A model generated the notes under the pieces. That model saw only the letters and a list, made by a program, of their open reading frames with translations, was not told the DNA's origin and made no database searches. A DNA stretch of 64,000 nt from Liolophura sinensis (taxonomy: Eukaryota; Mollusca; Polyplacophora; Chitonida; Chitonidae): NCBI RefSeq assembly GCF_032854445.1, contig NC_088295.1, positions 28,075,385 through 28,139,384 on the forward strand, read 5' to 3'. The translations under genes were made by a program, and so were the position numbers. Positions 55,901 through 62,700 of this stretch are shown piece by piece (position 1 is the stretch's first letter; every line of letters starts with the position of its first letter).

Positions 55901-58900
55901 GGGTTTAGTATTTCTCACAAATTACATTTAACACTTAATAGTTAGAGATTAAATAGCTCAGAGACTGAGGTGAACTGTAAAGGTGTTTTGTTGTAAAATT
56001 ATTTATTTGCTATTTAATTGGCCAGATGAACATAAAATGAATTCATTTGATTTTTATTTTTGCACTAGCATTTATTCTCATGGGTTCAGTACTGTCTTTT
56101 GATTTAATATAATATATAGCCATGTGAAGTAAGTATTTCTTTATTATCTTAATTTGTAGAAGCAAATCCAGAAAAATTCAACAGTAGATTCAGGAACAAA
56201 AATGTTCTATGCAGGAGTAAGTATTTTATCAAGTTGTCAAGTTCACCTGAGGTGAAAAAAAAATGATTTTATGAATGTGCTGAATTGGAGTTTTGTCCAT
56301 GTGTCAATTTATCACCCCTCGTGTCATACTTCTTGTAGATCCTGTTATAACATGTTTTGTGGATGTGATAGTCTTGTGAATGACATCAATAATCTCATCC
56401 ACGTCATGAAGCTGAAAACATTGATATTGAAGCAGAATGGCCAAATTTTTAATGATTGCACGTATTAAAAACCGGTAGCATGATATTCAACTTGTACACA
56501 TACCTGTTTGAGCTGTCAGTACCCATATAATGTTATCTGACTGCCTGTTTGTAGGCTGGAGGAAGAGACCTTTGAAGAGAAGCTGGAAAGGCTTTGCAGA
56601 GCACATAAAGGTTGAGGTAAGTTCTACATAAAACCATACAGCTTCATTCCTAGAACTGGAATTCCTAGTTTTAGCAGTAACCAAAGGGGACTCATGCTGC
56701 AAATGGTACAGGTGCTACACATATGGTGGATCAACCAAAGGGACAAAACTCTGGACAAACTCTCCTATGCAGAGACCCTTGACCGAAGGGTTAAATTTAA
56801 AATTATTTCAGATCATCTCTATCAGTTATATTGTAATCAAAATGTACTGCATATTTGTTAATGTCAGATTTGCTGCCTTTTATGTCTGTATAGCTTTTGT
56901 CAGCATAATAATAAAATATTATACAGTTTGTTAGTATCCAGAAGAACTTTCCGCCTTGTGCAGGTATGTGAACTGCCTTTGTCATATAGCATATGTCAGC
57001 TGATGAGACTTATGACCAGTTACTTCACCTGTTCGTTTCAGTGTGATGGGGTTGATCTCACTTCCAAAATTCAAGACATGAGGCTACACTGTCTTCTCTT
57101 TTTAAACATTCCAAAGTAAGTATTTTAGTAATTGGCAGTATAATAAGACTTCTGACTTCTTATTTATTATATTTTTTCAGTCGTTATGTTTCAAATTTAA
57201 GGATAGTTTGTTTTGGGTTTTCAAGATGTTCATTTTGTGGGTATATGATGAAGTGCATAATTGCGCCCAGATTTTGTATATTAAGATATAAATCTTGATT
57301 ATGATTTATTTATTTTGTTTATTTATTTATTTATTTTATTTATTTGGTGTTTTATACCATCCTCAAGAATATTTCACTTATAACAACGTGAGAGGAAAAA
57401 CCCATGACCATCCGCAGGTTGCTGGAGGACGTTCCCATATAGGAATTTTGATTTTGCATGGAAGTGTTCATTCATTATGTTGTGTGTAATTCATGTTAAC
57501 GGAACACTATAACTGGGAACTTGATGGCCCCGGATCAAATTGTTCAAAACTGTTTTAAGACCAAATATCAGATTAGACTTTAAGTCAAGTCTTTAACTAT
57601 GTACTTAGCCCAAAAGTAATTGTGTAACAGTAACGTGTAATAAATATGAACTAAAACAACTGCATTGGGTGTGAAGATTGGCTAAAATTTTAAATTTAAA
57701 ACACAACTTAATACCAGTATTAGCTAATACACTCTCGAACAACTGGGCCCAGCTGCTTAAAGTGCTAACTAGCTTGACCCTTGAACGGTGAGGTCACATG
57801 TTCAAATCCGGCTTGAGATGATTTGTTGGTGGCTTTAAGTCAGAAGGTTTCTTAGGTTGCTTACGAAGGTGGTGGTTTGCTTAGGCACTTGGGTTACTTC
57901 CATTCATGCACCTGGCCAGTATTGTAAATGTAGACACAGAAGTGAAAACATTTTTAGTGCAGTGTTAGACACCAATCAGCAACAGATGAATAATATTATT
58001 GTACATGTATAACTAACAAAATTAATGAATTGAAATCACTTTGCAATTATTTCTCTATTTTTTCTTGGCAGACATGGAAAAAAAAAAATCGGTGAATAGC
58101 AGAAAGCATTTATAATTTGTATGGTGAATGTTTTTCCCTCCAGCACTTGACAAGACAGCCCTTGGCTAAAACAATTTTCAATTGAAAGCAGGATAATCAA
58201 GCTTTCTAAAAAGTATCATACTTTATTATTTTAATGAGATTTCACCTAATAACATGAATAACAAAATGACAACACTACACAAATGACTGGTGTGAATCGA
58301 GGCAACCATCTTGAGAGTTTGATCCAGCCAAACACGTTGCTATCAGGTTGTGCGGCATAAGCTCTGACCTAGCCTTTACCCATTCACTCCATGAAGTGAC
58401 ATATGATAACACAGAACTACTGCATAAGACATCATTTACAACGATTTTTTTTACATGTGGCACCAGGGCCATTTCACACAGTGTTGTGGGACAGGTCTGT
58501 ATCATTTACAGACCACCACAGATGTAAAATCAGTTGATTTACAATCCGTGTAATATTCACTGACGGTATCACAAATTATACCAGACAGCTGCATACCGTC
58601 TCGTTCCAAACAACATTAATCTACCCAGTAGACCCTGACATTTTTGTCATTCATGTTAGAATTTAGTTAGCATGCAGGTGCTAAATAACAAATATAAGTC
58701 AGTGAAAAATGCGAAAGGATTATTGGAATGAGAAGACGGCATCTCATCGGACAATGCATAAAATCAATTAAATCTTATGATATAATATTTTTTCTCTGAA
58801 TTTATAAGAACTGAAGAATTTAAATTTTGCCCCTTGTCTTTCTCGCATGTAAAGGATTTTTTTTCTGTTTTCTTTTATAAAATACAGTAAAACTGTTGAA

Positions 58901-59704
58901 ATGGCGTTTTAAGCTGAGGTACTTTCTCTGACGTCAGCGGTAACTAGGTCAGCACCGCTGTCATCTTACAAGCCACCACTACAAAACTGAAGCACAAAAT
59001 CCTGTAACAGTCGAATGCCTAGATCAACCTCAGTGGTACTTAGATTTATTGCCATTTGTGTCAGAATTGAGCATAAATCCAGTTGCACAACAATCCTGTT
59101 GTAATTTTGTGAATATTTAATAGGGGACAAAATCACCAGCACAACCCCTCCGGAGGCTACGACCTAAACATAGAAAACCCCGGCCGTACATCTGCAGGCT
59201 ACTCATAAACTGTATAAATGATACAGTAGGCCTACTGTTCAAGCAGTGGAAGAAAAATCCTTCCAGTATGTCCATTTTCCGAGAAAGCTGTATATCACTT
59301 GGTCCTTCATCGCTGAAGTCCACAACCTTAATCTGCCATAAGCTACGGCTTAGACTATTATACAGGATATACCTTGGACATTAGAGAGTTAGAGTAAACG
59401 CGACGTCACCTTGCTGTCGATAATGGAGACGCGCTGAAGCTGTGACAAGATGAATTTTCAACAAACTTTTACTGGGTTACTAAAGAAATATTTAATGCCT
59501 GTTTAAGATACTTTAAATGGTAGTCTTTTAATGGACATAAACTTTAGCCACTTGCTGTCTTTCACTTTAATACATGTGTATTTTTATATTGACAGGTATG
59601 CAGGGGGGACAACTCCATGGGGTAACCCCAATGCCAGTGGGTTTGAACAACAACGACATGATGATGGGTTTTTGGAGGTTGTAGGGTTTACATATACCTC
59701 ACTG
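30108..59704 (+). CDS. DGKI/DGKZ-like: Diacylglycerol kinase, type IV (zeta/iota class), partial, 15 exons recovered
   Basis: The encoded enzyme should phosphorylate diacylglycerol to phosphatidic acid, ending DAG signalling; zeta/iota enzymes act at membranes and in the nucleus. Fifteen exons with GT/AG junctions join in compatible phases: 30108-30213, 34761-34844, 39419-39493, 41908-41964, 48505-48573, 49293-49325, 51150-51302, 53937-54178, 54617-54793, 55071-55141, 55529-55684, 56160-56216, 56555-56616, 57042-57115, 59596-59704. Domain order is two cysteine-rich C1 fingers, a lysine-rich MARCKS-like segment, a catalytic domain ([27 protein letters not shown]) and an accessory domain ([17 protein letters not shown]). 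This order and these motifs are those of DGK zeta/iota (fly rdgA class). Motifs such as [10 protein letters not shown] and YKKVPNLR recall iota slightly more than zeta. The first exon(s), the accessory-domain end, ankyrin repeats and C-terminus lie outside. Exons 9, 11, 12 and 13 carry five one-base indels, so a literal translation breaks there; assembly error is the favoured explanation and pseudogene the alternative. Confidence 0.93.
30214..34760 (+). other. DGKI/DGKZ-like: DGK intron 1
   Basis: GT...AG intron of about 4.5 kb. Contents noted are AT-rich unique sequence and, near its 3' end, a diverged direct duplication (34499-34590 and 34629-34718). No exon was recognised inside. Confidence 0.8.
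34499..34718. repeat. Diverged direct duplication, period 130 bp
   Basis: 34499-34590 and 34629-34718 share gataggtcatcctgtaaacg against gatggatcatccttgaaagg, a common ttctttagattc/ttctaaagattc block, and a gtgacaaaat...cataa ending. A related 'gtgacaaaatg' also occurs near 34280. It lies just upstream of exon 2. Confidence 0.65.
34761..34844 (+). CDS. DGKI/DGKZ-like: DGK exon 2: start of first C1 domain
   Basis: The acceptor is tttttttcag and the donor ttg|gtgagt; 84 nt, phase 0 at both ends. It encodes [20 protein letters not shown] followed by LEPECL. This matches the first zinc-finger start in DGK zeta/iota, where a His (EHLW) precedes the first pair of cysteines. The residue spacing from the Trp of exon 1 to the EH motif equals that of human DGK zeta as remembered. 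Confidence 0.92.
35209..35358 (+). mobile_element. SINE family 1, 5'-truncated, with target-site duplication
   Basis: The body contains cagcaacctgcagatggttg, accataatactggtcgctg and tatggcgtaaaacaccaatg plus an A-rich tail. Flanks actgtaccct (35199-35208) and actgtactct (35359-35368) are a 10-bp duplication with one mismatch. Confidence 0.85.
36592..36654. repeat. 21-bp tandem repeat, 3 copies
   Basis: Three units of aagactttctctgtaacatR with a C-spaced end; the third has one T substitution. Confidence 0.92.
36737..36773 (+). mobile_element. 37-bp SINE-tail insertion with perfect 13-bp target-site duplication
   Basis: caaatcactttcg is present at 36724-36736 and exactly repeated at 36774-36786. 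Between the two lies only gagtacggcgtaaaacacc plus an A-rich tail, the last part of family 1. This looks like an extremely 5'-truncated retrotransposition event. Confidence 0.9.
39419..39493 (+). CDS. DGKI/DGKZ-like: DGK exon 3: first C1 domain core
   Basis: The acceptor is ttttttccag and the donor aga|gtaagt; 75 nt, phase 0. It encodes [19 protein letters not shown] then IGRLER. The CxxC-x4-HxxC pattern is the second half of the first C1 zinc site and closely resembles the RRKCAACKIVVH segment of the human enzymes. An open frame runs into the flanking introns on both sides, but junctions and homology restrict the exon to these limits. Confidence 0.93.
39494..41907 (+). other. DGKI/DGKZ-like: DGK intron 3
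   Basis: GT...AG intron of about 2.4 kb. Its notable content is an ancient, degenerate tandem array at 40186-40690. No exon was recognised inside. Confidence 0.8.
40186..40690. repeat. Ancient degenerate tandem array, about 6 units of 80-120 bp
   Basis: A recurring pattern, ttggttgttcatttag - ttttgtgaacaagctactt - cattttcatagctgat - catgatcaggaacag - aaaatgcctta, recurs with starts near 40186, 40264, 40350, 40475, 40560 and 40640. Unit length and identity vary strongly, so the array is old. No coding frame survives through it. Confidence 0.6.
41908..41964 (+). CDS. DGKI/DGKZ-like: DGK exon 4: link between the two C1 domains
   Basis: The acceptor is tttttgcag and the donor gag|gtaatc; 57 nt, phase 0. 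It encodes [19 protein letters not shown]. The RCKPTFRE core is near-identical to the DGK zeta/iota sequence closing the first C1 domain. The exon is too short for simple ORF screens and rests on the motif plus both splice sites. Confidence 0.92.
42329..42668. repeat. 33-bp minisatellite, about 10 copies
   Basis: Units of ttgacacaagcatggcaagc followed by tggcctttgctac repeat every 33 bp from 42329, with scattered substitutions (ggcctt/cgcctt/tgcctt, gac/gga). 33 is 11 codons, so four overlapping frames stay open across it (up to 127 codons). These frames are not credible genes: none has non-repeat coding flanks or conserved motifs. Confidence 0.95.
42945..43045 (+). mobile_element. SINE family 1 relic with internal CCCCCT expansion
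   Basis: Family 1 normally reads gtttcctcccaccataatgc and then ctgtcatttaagtgaaatat. Here tgttttcctccc leads into a (CCCCCT)-type run (42958-42996) and then gctatcttgtaagtgaaata ttctta. The C/T-rich repeat therefore appears to have grown inside the SINE body. Confidence 0.6.
43847..43915. repeat. (AC)n(AT)n compound microsatellite
   Basis: About 19 bp of AC followed by about 44 bp of AT, with a TATGTATAT-like end. Confidence 0.95.
44160..44305. repeat. Unknown diverged repeat, copy A
   Basis: Shares agattaaatatacatgRg and the following cgY-aagtgag block, plus weaker similarity upstream, with 47225-47370 in the same intron. No structural hallmark identifies the class. Confidence 0.45.
45564..45801 (+). 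mobile_element. SINE-like element with (ACTC)n tail and 8-bp target-site duplication
   Basis: It begins catgaagggcaacgactggt and ends tcatatgactcaaaaattg..., tagtacgacgttaaacccc and (ACTC)n at 45779-45800. attctttc flanks it at 45556-45563 and 45802-45809. No tRNA-like box A/B is obvious. I recall closely similar repeats with ACTC tails as widespread in mollusc genomes. A 69-codon frame inside it is not a gene. Confidence 0.8.
47225..47370. repeat. Unknown diverged repeat, copy B
   Basis: Related to 44160-44305: both contain agattaaatatacatg, then an aagtgag block, and both are preceded by a similar stretch of about 75 bp. Same orientation, about 3 kb apart. Confidence 0.45.
48505..48573 (+). 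CDS. DGKI/DGKZ-like: DGK exon 5: start of second C1 domain
   Basis: The acceptor is tttgacag and the donor aag|gtaatt; 69 nt, phase 0. It encodes [16 protein letters not shown] then KCKQCGK. [18 protein letters not shown] is a hallmark of the second, extended C1 domain of DGK zeta/iota. It sits 6.5 kb after exon 4, across an intron holding a 33-bp minisatellite and a SINE-like element. Confidence 0.95.
48574..49292 (+). other. DGKI/DGKZ-like: DGK intron 5
   Basis: GT...AG intron of 719 bp, about one third occupied by the minus-strand SINE at 49012-49244. Confidence 0.85.
49012..49244 (-). mobile_element. SINE family 1, minus strand, with 10-bp target-site duplication
   Basis: tatgttttga lies at 49002-49011 and 49245-49254. 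Read on the minus strand it has ccaggagcctctcaccaatg, a box B-like gttcaagtcc, the body and caaaacaccaatcaaat plus tail. The element ends 48 bp before micro-exon 6, so its T-rich end and body sit next to that splice acceptor. Confidence 0.9.
49293..49325 (+). CDS. DGKI/DGKZ-like: DGK exon 6: 33-nt micro-exon (second C1 domain)
   Basis: The acceptor is attttttgcag and the donor aag|gtaagt; 33 nt, phase 0 on both sides. It encodes [11 protein letters not shown], matching the GFQQKFTFHSK stretch between the CGK of exon 5 and the EI(V/I)AISCSWC of exon 7. Without it the second zinc finger would lose its central loop. A SINE ends only about 48 bp upstream (49012-49244). Confidence 0.92.
49326..51149 (+). 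other. DGKI/DGKZ-like: DGK intron 6
   Basis: GT...AG intron of about 1.8 kb. A minus-strand frame of 121 codons (49777-50142) has no recognised motif and lies in somewhat GC-richer unique sequence. A tRNA-like SINE relic is near 50770-50880. Confidence 0.8.
50770..50880 (+). mobile_element. tRNA-like SINE relic (family 3), weak
   Basis: gtcacatgttcaaatccagc contains a box B-like gttcaaatcc and recurs almost exactly at 57792-57811. A cacctggcaaac segment downstream is loosely shared. No box A, tail or duplication was found. Confidence 0.4.
51150..51302 (+). CDS. DGKI/DGKZ-like: DGK exon 7: second C1 domain, C-terminal part
   Basis: The acceptor is gttttgcag and the donor aag|gtaaca; 153 nt, phase 0. 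It encodes [20 protein letters not shown], then [18 protein letters not shown], then [13 protein letters not shown]. The CxxC-x4-H and later cysteines complete the second C1 zinc site, and VPPSW is the conserved exit from this domain in the zeta/iota class. Confidence 0.96.
53005..53127 (-). mobile_element. SINE family 1, minus strand, 5'-truncated, exact 12-bp target-site duplication
   Basis: tactggtgaata lies at 52993-53004 and 53128-53139. The element reads, on the + strand, (TTTA)n, gattggtgttttatgccgta, ctcaagaatatttcactta and ataatgctgg's complement, ending in gggggaaacccacgacca. Only the 3' half of the family is present. Confidence 0.92.
53575..53739. repeat. 55-bp tandem repeat, exactly 3 copies
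   Basis: Units ataattgccaattacctgac ... aaaaacaaaacagct start at 53575, 53630 and 53685. Copies 2 and 3 are identical; copy 1 differs at one base (attgcc for attacc). Near-identity points to a recent expansion about 200 bp upstream of exon 8. Confidence 0.96.
53937..54178 (+). CDS. DGKI/DGKZ-like: DGK exon 8: MARCKS-like basic segment and start of catalytic domain
   Basis: The acceptor is tatgtattag and the donor tgg|gtacgt; 242 nt, phase 0 in and phase 2 out. It begins with a lysine/serine-rich block ([13 protein letters not shown]), equivalent to the MARCKS-homology segment of DGK zeta/iota, which acts there as a nuclear localisation signal controlled by PKC. The catalytic start follows ([18 protein letters not shown]) and then [15 protein letters not shown]. 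The split glycine codon is completed by the first base of exon 9. Confidence 0.96.
54179..54616 (+). other. DGKI/DGKZ-like: DGK intron 8
   Basis: 438 bp, donor gtacgt, acceptor cacag. Unique AT-rich sequence; nothing else seen. Confidence 0.85.
54617..54793 (+). CDS. DGKI/DGKZ-like: DGK exon 9: GGDG/GTGNDL catalytic core, with two +1 indels
   Basis: The acceptor is aattcacag and the donor ggg|gtaaga; 177 nt. It encodes [29 protein letters not shown] and a PPPP run in one frame. Conservation then jumps frame twice. One extra base lies in 54736-54738, after which [10 protein letters not shown] is read. A second extra C lies at 54770-54771, after which RTLNWGG is read to the donor. With both removed the length fits the phases of exons 8 and 10 exactly. 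A literal translation stops just after the GTGNDL-coding bases. The catalytic residues themselves are unchanged. Confidence 0.93.
55071..55141 (+). CDS. DGKI/DGKZ-like: DGK exon 10: GYTDEP...[11 protein letters not shown] segment
   Basis: The acceptor is ggcttttcag and the donor ag|gtaaaa; 71 nt, phase 0 in and phase 2 out. It encodes [17 protein letters not shown] then TVVQLD, with the Arg codon finished by exon 11. This is the conserved bridge between the catalytic and accessory domains. No indel is present. Confidence 0.95.
55142..55528 (+). other. DGKI/DGKZ-like: DGK intron 10
   Basis: 387 bp, donor gtaaaa, acceptor ataaag (weak pyrimidine tract). AT-rich unique sequence with several A and T runs. 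Confidence 0.8.
55529..55684 (+). CDS. DGKI/DGKZ-like: DGK exon 11: linker and start of accessory domain, one +1 indel
   Basis: The acceptor is gttataaag and the donor aga g|gttagc; 156 nt. The first part reads WNVKVEPN and then a glutamate-rich linker, usual for this position. From about 55606 a different frame carries [19 protein letters not shown] and LEFHESR. The switch must fall between 55597 and 55608, because in-frame stops lie at 55591-55596; an extra G in the GG at 55599-55600 is the simplest account. Removing one base restores agreement with exons 10 and 12. Confidence 0.92.
55685..56159 (+). other. DGKI/DGKZ-like: DGK intron 11
   Basis: 475 bp, donor gttagc, acceptor tttgtag. Unique AT-rich sequence; nothing else seen. 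Confidence 0.8.
56160..56216 (+). CDS. DGKI/DGKZ-like: DGK exon 12: [19 protein letters not shown], one +1 indel
   Basis: The acceptor is aatttgtag and the donor gga|gtaagt; 57 nt. It reads [13 protein letters not shown] and then needs one A fewer in the five-A run at 56198-56202 to give MFYAG before the donor. The restored segment is almost invariant across DGK zeta/iota proteins. As written, the frame becomes N-V-L-C-R. Confidence 0.92.
56217..56554 (+). other. DGKI/DGKZ-like: DGK intron 12
   Basis: 338 bp, donor gtaagt, acceptor tttgtag. A 65-codon frame overlaps it by chance; nothing else seen. Confidence 0.8.
56555..56616 (+). CDS. DGKI/DGKZ-like: DGK exon 13: accessory-domain segment, one -1 indel
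   Basis: The acceptor is ctgtttgtag and the donor gag|gtaagt; 62 nt, one short of a multiple of three although both neighbours need phase 0. It reads AGGRDL and then hits a stop. Adding one T to the run at 56571-56573 gives [15 protein letters not shown], which leads into CDGVDL of exon 14. This segment is less conserved than its neighbours, so the assignment leans on junctions, phase and the AxHI(K/R)V pattern. Confidence 0.85.
56617..57041 (+). other. DGKI/DGKZ-like: DGK intron 13
   Basis: 425 bp, donor gtaagt, acceptor cgtttcag. Unique sequence; nothing else seen. Confidence 0.8.
57042..57115 (+). CDS. DGKI/DGKZ-like: DGK exon 14: [11 protein letters not shown]...LFLNIPK
   Basis: The acceptor is gttcgtttcag and the donor aa|gtaagt; 74 nt, phase 0 in and phase 2 out. 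It encodes [17 protein letters not shown] then LLFLNIPK (last codon split). It matches the accessory-domain CDG(T/M)DLTPKIQ...VFLNIPR block of the family. No indel is present. Confidence 0.95.
57302..57442 (-). mobile_element. SINE family 1, minus strand, truncated
   Basis: A (TTTA)n-rich start leads to tttggtgttttataccatcc, tcaagaatatttcacttata and catgaccatccgcaggttgc tgg. Part of the middle (accataatgctgg) is deleted. A target-site duplication is unclear. Confidence 0.85.
57745..57995 (+). mobile_element. tRNA-like SINE relic (family 3)
   Basis: A possible head (gcccagctgcttaaagtgct aact) is followed by box B-like gttcaaatcc at about 57800 and, about 170 bp later, gtgttagacaccaatcagc, which resembles the shared SINE 3' end. 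Related to 50770-50880. Confidence 0.5.
59596..59704 (+). CDS. DGKI/DGKZ-like: DGK exon 15 (last in window): [11 protein letters not shown]...[12 protein letters not shown]
   Basis: The acceptor is tattgacag and the donor ctg|gtaagg; 109 nt, phase 2 in and phase 0 out. It encodes [19 protein letters not shown], then [22 protein letters not shown] and RHDDG(Y/F)xEV(I/V)GF are diagnostic of the DGK accessory domain. The expected continuation (a GGHGERL-like motif) was not found before the window end, so the next exon lies beyond the 72-bp array. Confidence 0.96.
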
Positions 59705-62700
59705 GTAAGGCTTCACATATTTGACATTTTTAATGCGTTCGAGTTTAAAGTAAAATACTTGTATGATACTTTAAAAGAGCAGCCTACGCTTTCAGGCCTT
59801 CTAGATATATAGATAATGTGCTTTTATTCTAACATACTTTATTGGACTATATGGTGACTTTCTGTTACTGTGCAGTGTGGATATGGTTTACTTCATACCC
59901 TATTTCTTCTCATTTTTAGGACAGATATAAGTAGTTCTGAAAGCAAGAATTACGTTTCTCTCAGTTTTTTGGGAAAATAAGGACAGGGATATGCTGGTCA
60001 TTAGATATACTAACCATGTGAAAAAAAGAAAAATTTTCCATATCCCTGCTATAATTACATGTATCCCGTAGTTCACTGACCTTTTCGACCAGCAGGCATC
60101 AAGACACAGCTATGTGCCAGACCGTGAAATTGACCACTTCTACATCGGATAATCAAAACTTAAAATGGTGCTGCAATAGTGGGGTGGGTGCGGAGATTGT
60201 TTTCGCCTGGCTAAACAGGTGGCTAAACAAACATCGCCACAGGAATTCGGTGCTCATGCTTGGTGAAATGAAAGTAGTCCGGTGGATACAGGCTTGACAA
60301 CACCTTTATTTTTATCCATGAATTAAAATGAAGAAACTATCAAGCCACAGTTCTTCACAAACGTCACAAACGGTCCCATAAATAAATGTAACAAATCAGC
60401 ACACAAATGTATTTCAGCAATGACGACTTGAGTGACAAGTATCAGTCCTTAAGCTCCCGTGATACAGGGGAGAGTTTTCCAAGCCTCACACATGACGACC
60501 TGAGTGACAAGTATCTCTCCTTCAGCTTATGTGATACAGGGGAGAGTTTTCCAAGCCTCACACATGACGACCTGAGTGACAAGTATCTGTCCTTAAGCTC
60601 CCGTGATACAGGGGAGAGTTTTCCAAGCCTCACACATGACGACCTGAGTGACAAGTATCTCTCCTTCAGCTTATGTGATACAGGGGAGAGTTTTCCAAGC
60701 CTCACGCATGACGACCTGAGTGACAAGTATCTGTCCTTAAGCTCCCGTGATACAGGGGAGAGTTTTCCAAGCCTCACACATGACGACCTGAGTGACAAGT
60801 ATTTCTCCTTCAGCTTATGTGATACAGGGGAGAGTTTTCCAAGCCTCACGCATGACGACCTGAGTGACAAGTATCTGTCCTTAAGCTTCCGTGATACAGG
60901 GGAGAGTTTTCTAAGCCTCACACATGACGACCTGAGTGACAAGTATCTGTCCTTAAGCTCCCGTGATACAGGGGAGAGTTTTCCAAGCCTCACACATGAC
61001 GACCTGAGTGACAAGTATCTCTCCTTCAGCTTATGTGATACAGGGGAGAGTTTTCCAAGCCTCACGCATGACGACCTGAGTGACAAGTATCTGTCCTTCA
61101 GCTTATGTGATACAGGGGAGAGTTTTCCAAGCCTCACGCATGACGACCTGAGTGACAAGTATCTCTCCTTAAGCTCCCGTGATACAGGGGAGAGTTTTCC
61201 AAGCCTCACGCATGACGACCTGAGTGACAAGTATCAGTCCTTAAGCTCCCGTGATACAGGGGAGAGTTTTCCAAGCCTCACGCATGACGACCTGAGTGAC
61301 AAGTATCTGTCCTTAAGCTACCGTGATACAGGGGAGAGTTTTCCAAGCCTCACGCATGACGACCTGAGTGACAAGTATCTGTCCTTAAGCTCCCGTGATA
61401 CAGGGGAGAGTTTTCCAAGCCTCACGCATGACGACCTGAGTGACAAGTATCAGTCCTTAAGCTCCTGTGATACAGGGGAGAGTTTTCCAAGCCTCACACA
61501 TGACGACCTGAGTGACAAGTATTTCTCCTTCAGCTTATGTGATACAGGGGAGAGTTTTCCAAGCCTCACGCATGACGACCTGAGTGACAAGTATCTGTCC
61601 TTAAGCTCCCGTGATACAGGGGAGAGTTTTCTGAGCCTCACACATGACGACCTGAGTGACAAGTATCTCTCCTTCAGCTTATGTGATACAGGGGAGAGTT
61701 TTCCAAGCCTCACGCATGACGACCTGAGTGACAAGTATCTGTCCTTAAGCTCCCGTGATACAGGGGAGAGTTTTCCAAGCCTCACGCATGACGACCTGAG
61801 TGACAAGTATCTGTCCTTAAGCTTCCGTGATACAGGGGAGAGTTTTCCAAGCCTCACGCATGACGACCTGAGTGACAAGTATCTGTCCTTAAGCTCCCGT
61901 GATACAGGGGAGAGTTTTCCAAGCCTTACGCATGACGACCTGAGTGACAAGTATCTGTCCTTAAGCTCCCGTGATACAGGGGAGAGTTTTCCGAGCCTCA
62001 CGCATGACGACCTGAGTGACAAGTATCTGTCCTTAAGCTTCCGTGATACAGGGGAGAGTTTTCCAAGCCTCACACATGAAGACCTGAGTGACAAGTATCT
62101 GTCCTTAAGCTCCCTTGATACAGGGGAGAGTTTTCCGAGCCTCACGCATGACGACCTGAGTGACAAGTATCTGTCCTTAAGCTCCCGTGATACAGGGGAG
62201 AGTTTTCCGAGCCTCACGCATGACGACCTGAGTGACAAGTATCTGTCCTTAAGCTTCCGTGATACAGGGGAGAGTTTTCCAAGCCTCACACATGACGACC
62301 TGAGTGACAAGTATCTCTCCTTCAGCTTATGTGATACAGGGGAGAGTTTTCCAAGCCTCACACATGACGACCTGAGTGACAAGTATCTGTCCTTAAGCTC
62401 CCGTGATACAGGGGAGAGTTTTCCAAGCCTCACGCATGACGACCTGAGTGACAAGTATCTGTCCTTAAGCTTCCGTGATACAGGGGAGAGTTTTCTGAGC
62501 CTCACACATGACGACCTGAGTGACAAGTATCTCTCCTTCAGCTTATGTGATACAGGGGAGAGTTTTCCAAGCCTCACACATGACGACCTGAGTGACAAGT
62601 ATCTGTCCTTAAGCTCCCGAGATACAGGGGAGAGTTTTCCAAGCCTCACACATGACGACCTGAGTGACAAGTATCTGTCCTTAAGCTCCCGTGATACAGG

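Larger units (their letters stand above)
57116..59595 (+). other. DGKI/DGKZ-like: DGK intron 14
   Basis: GT...AG intron of about 2.5 kb. It contains a minus-strand SINE at 57302-57442 and a tRNA-like SINE relic at 57745-57995. The stretch 58500-59450 is unique and somewhat richer in CpG; no exon with family homology was seen there. Confidence 0.8.

Noticed and set aside
54617-56616. Programmed frameshifting or RNA editing to explain the five indels
   Set aside because: Five separate events without slippery-site or structure signals are far less likely than a local consensus-quality problem.
60407-60440. ttcag just before the 72-bp array as a splice acceptor joining exon 15 to the repeat frame
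   Set aside because: Exon 15 ends in phase 0 and the next codons would be caa tga, an immediate stop. The pyrimidine tract is also weak.
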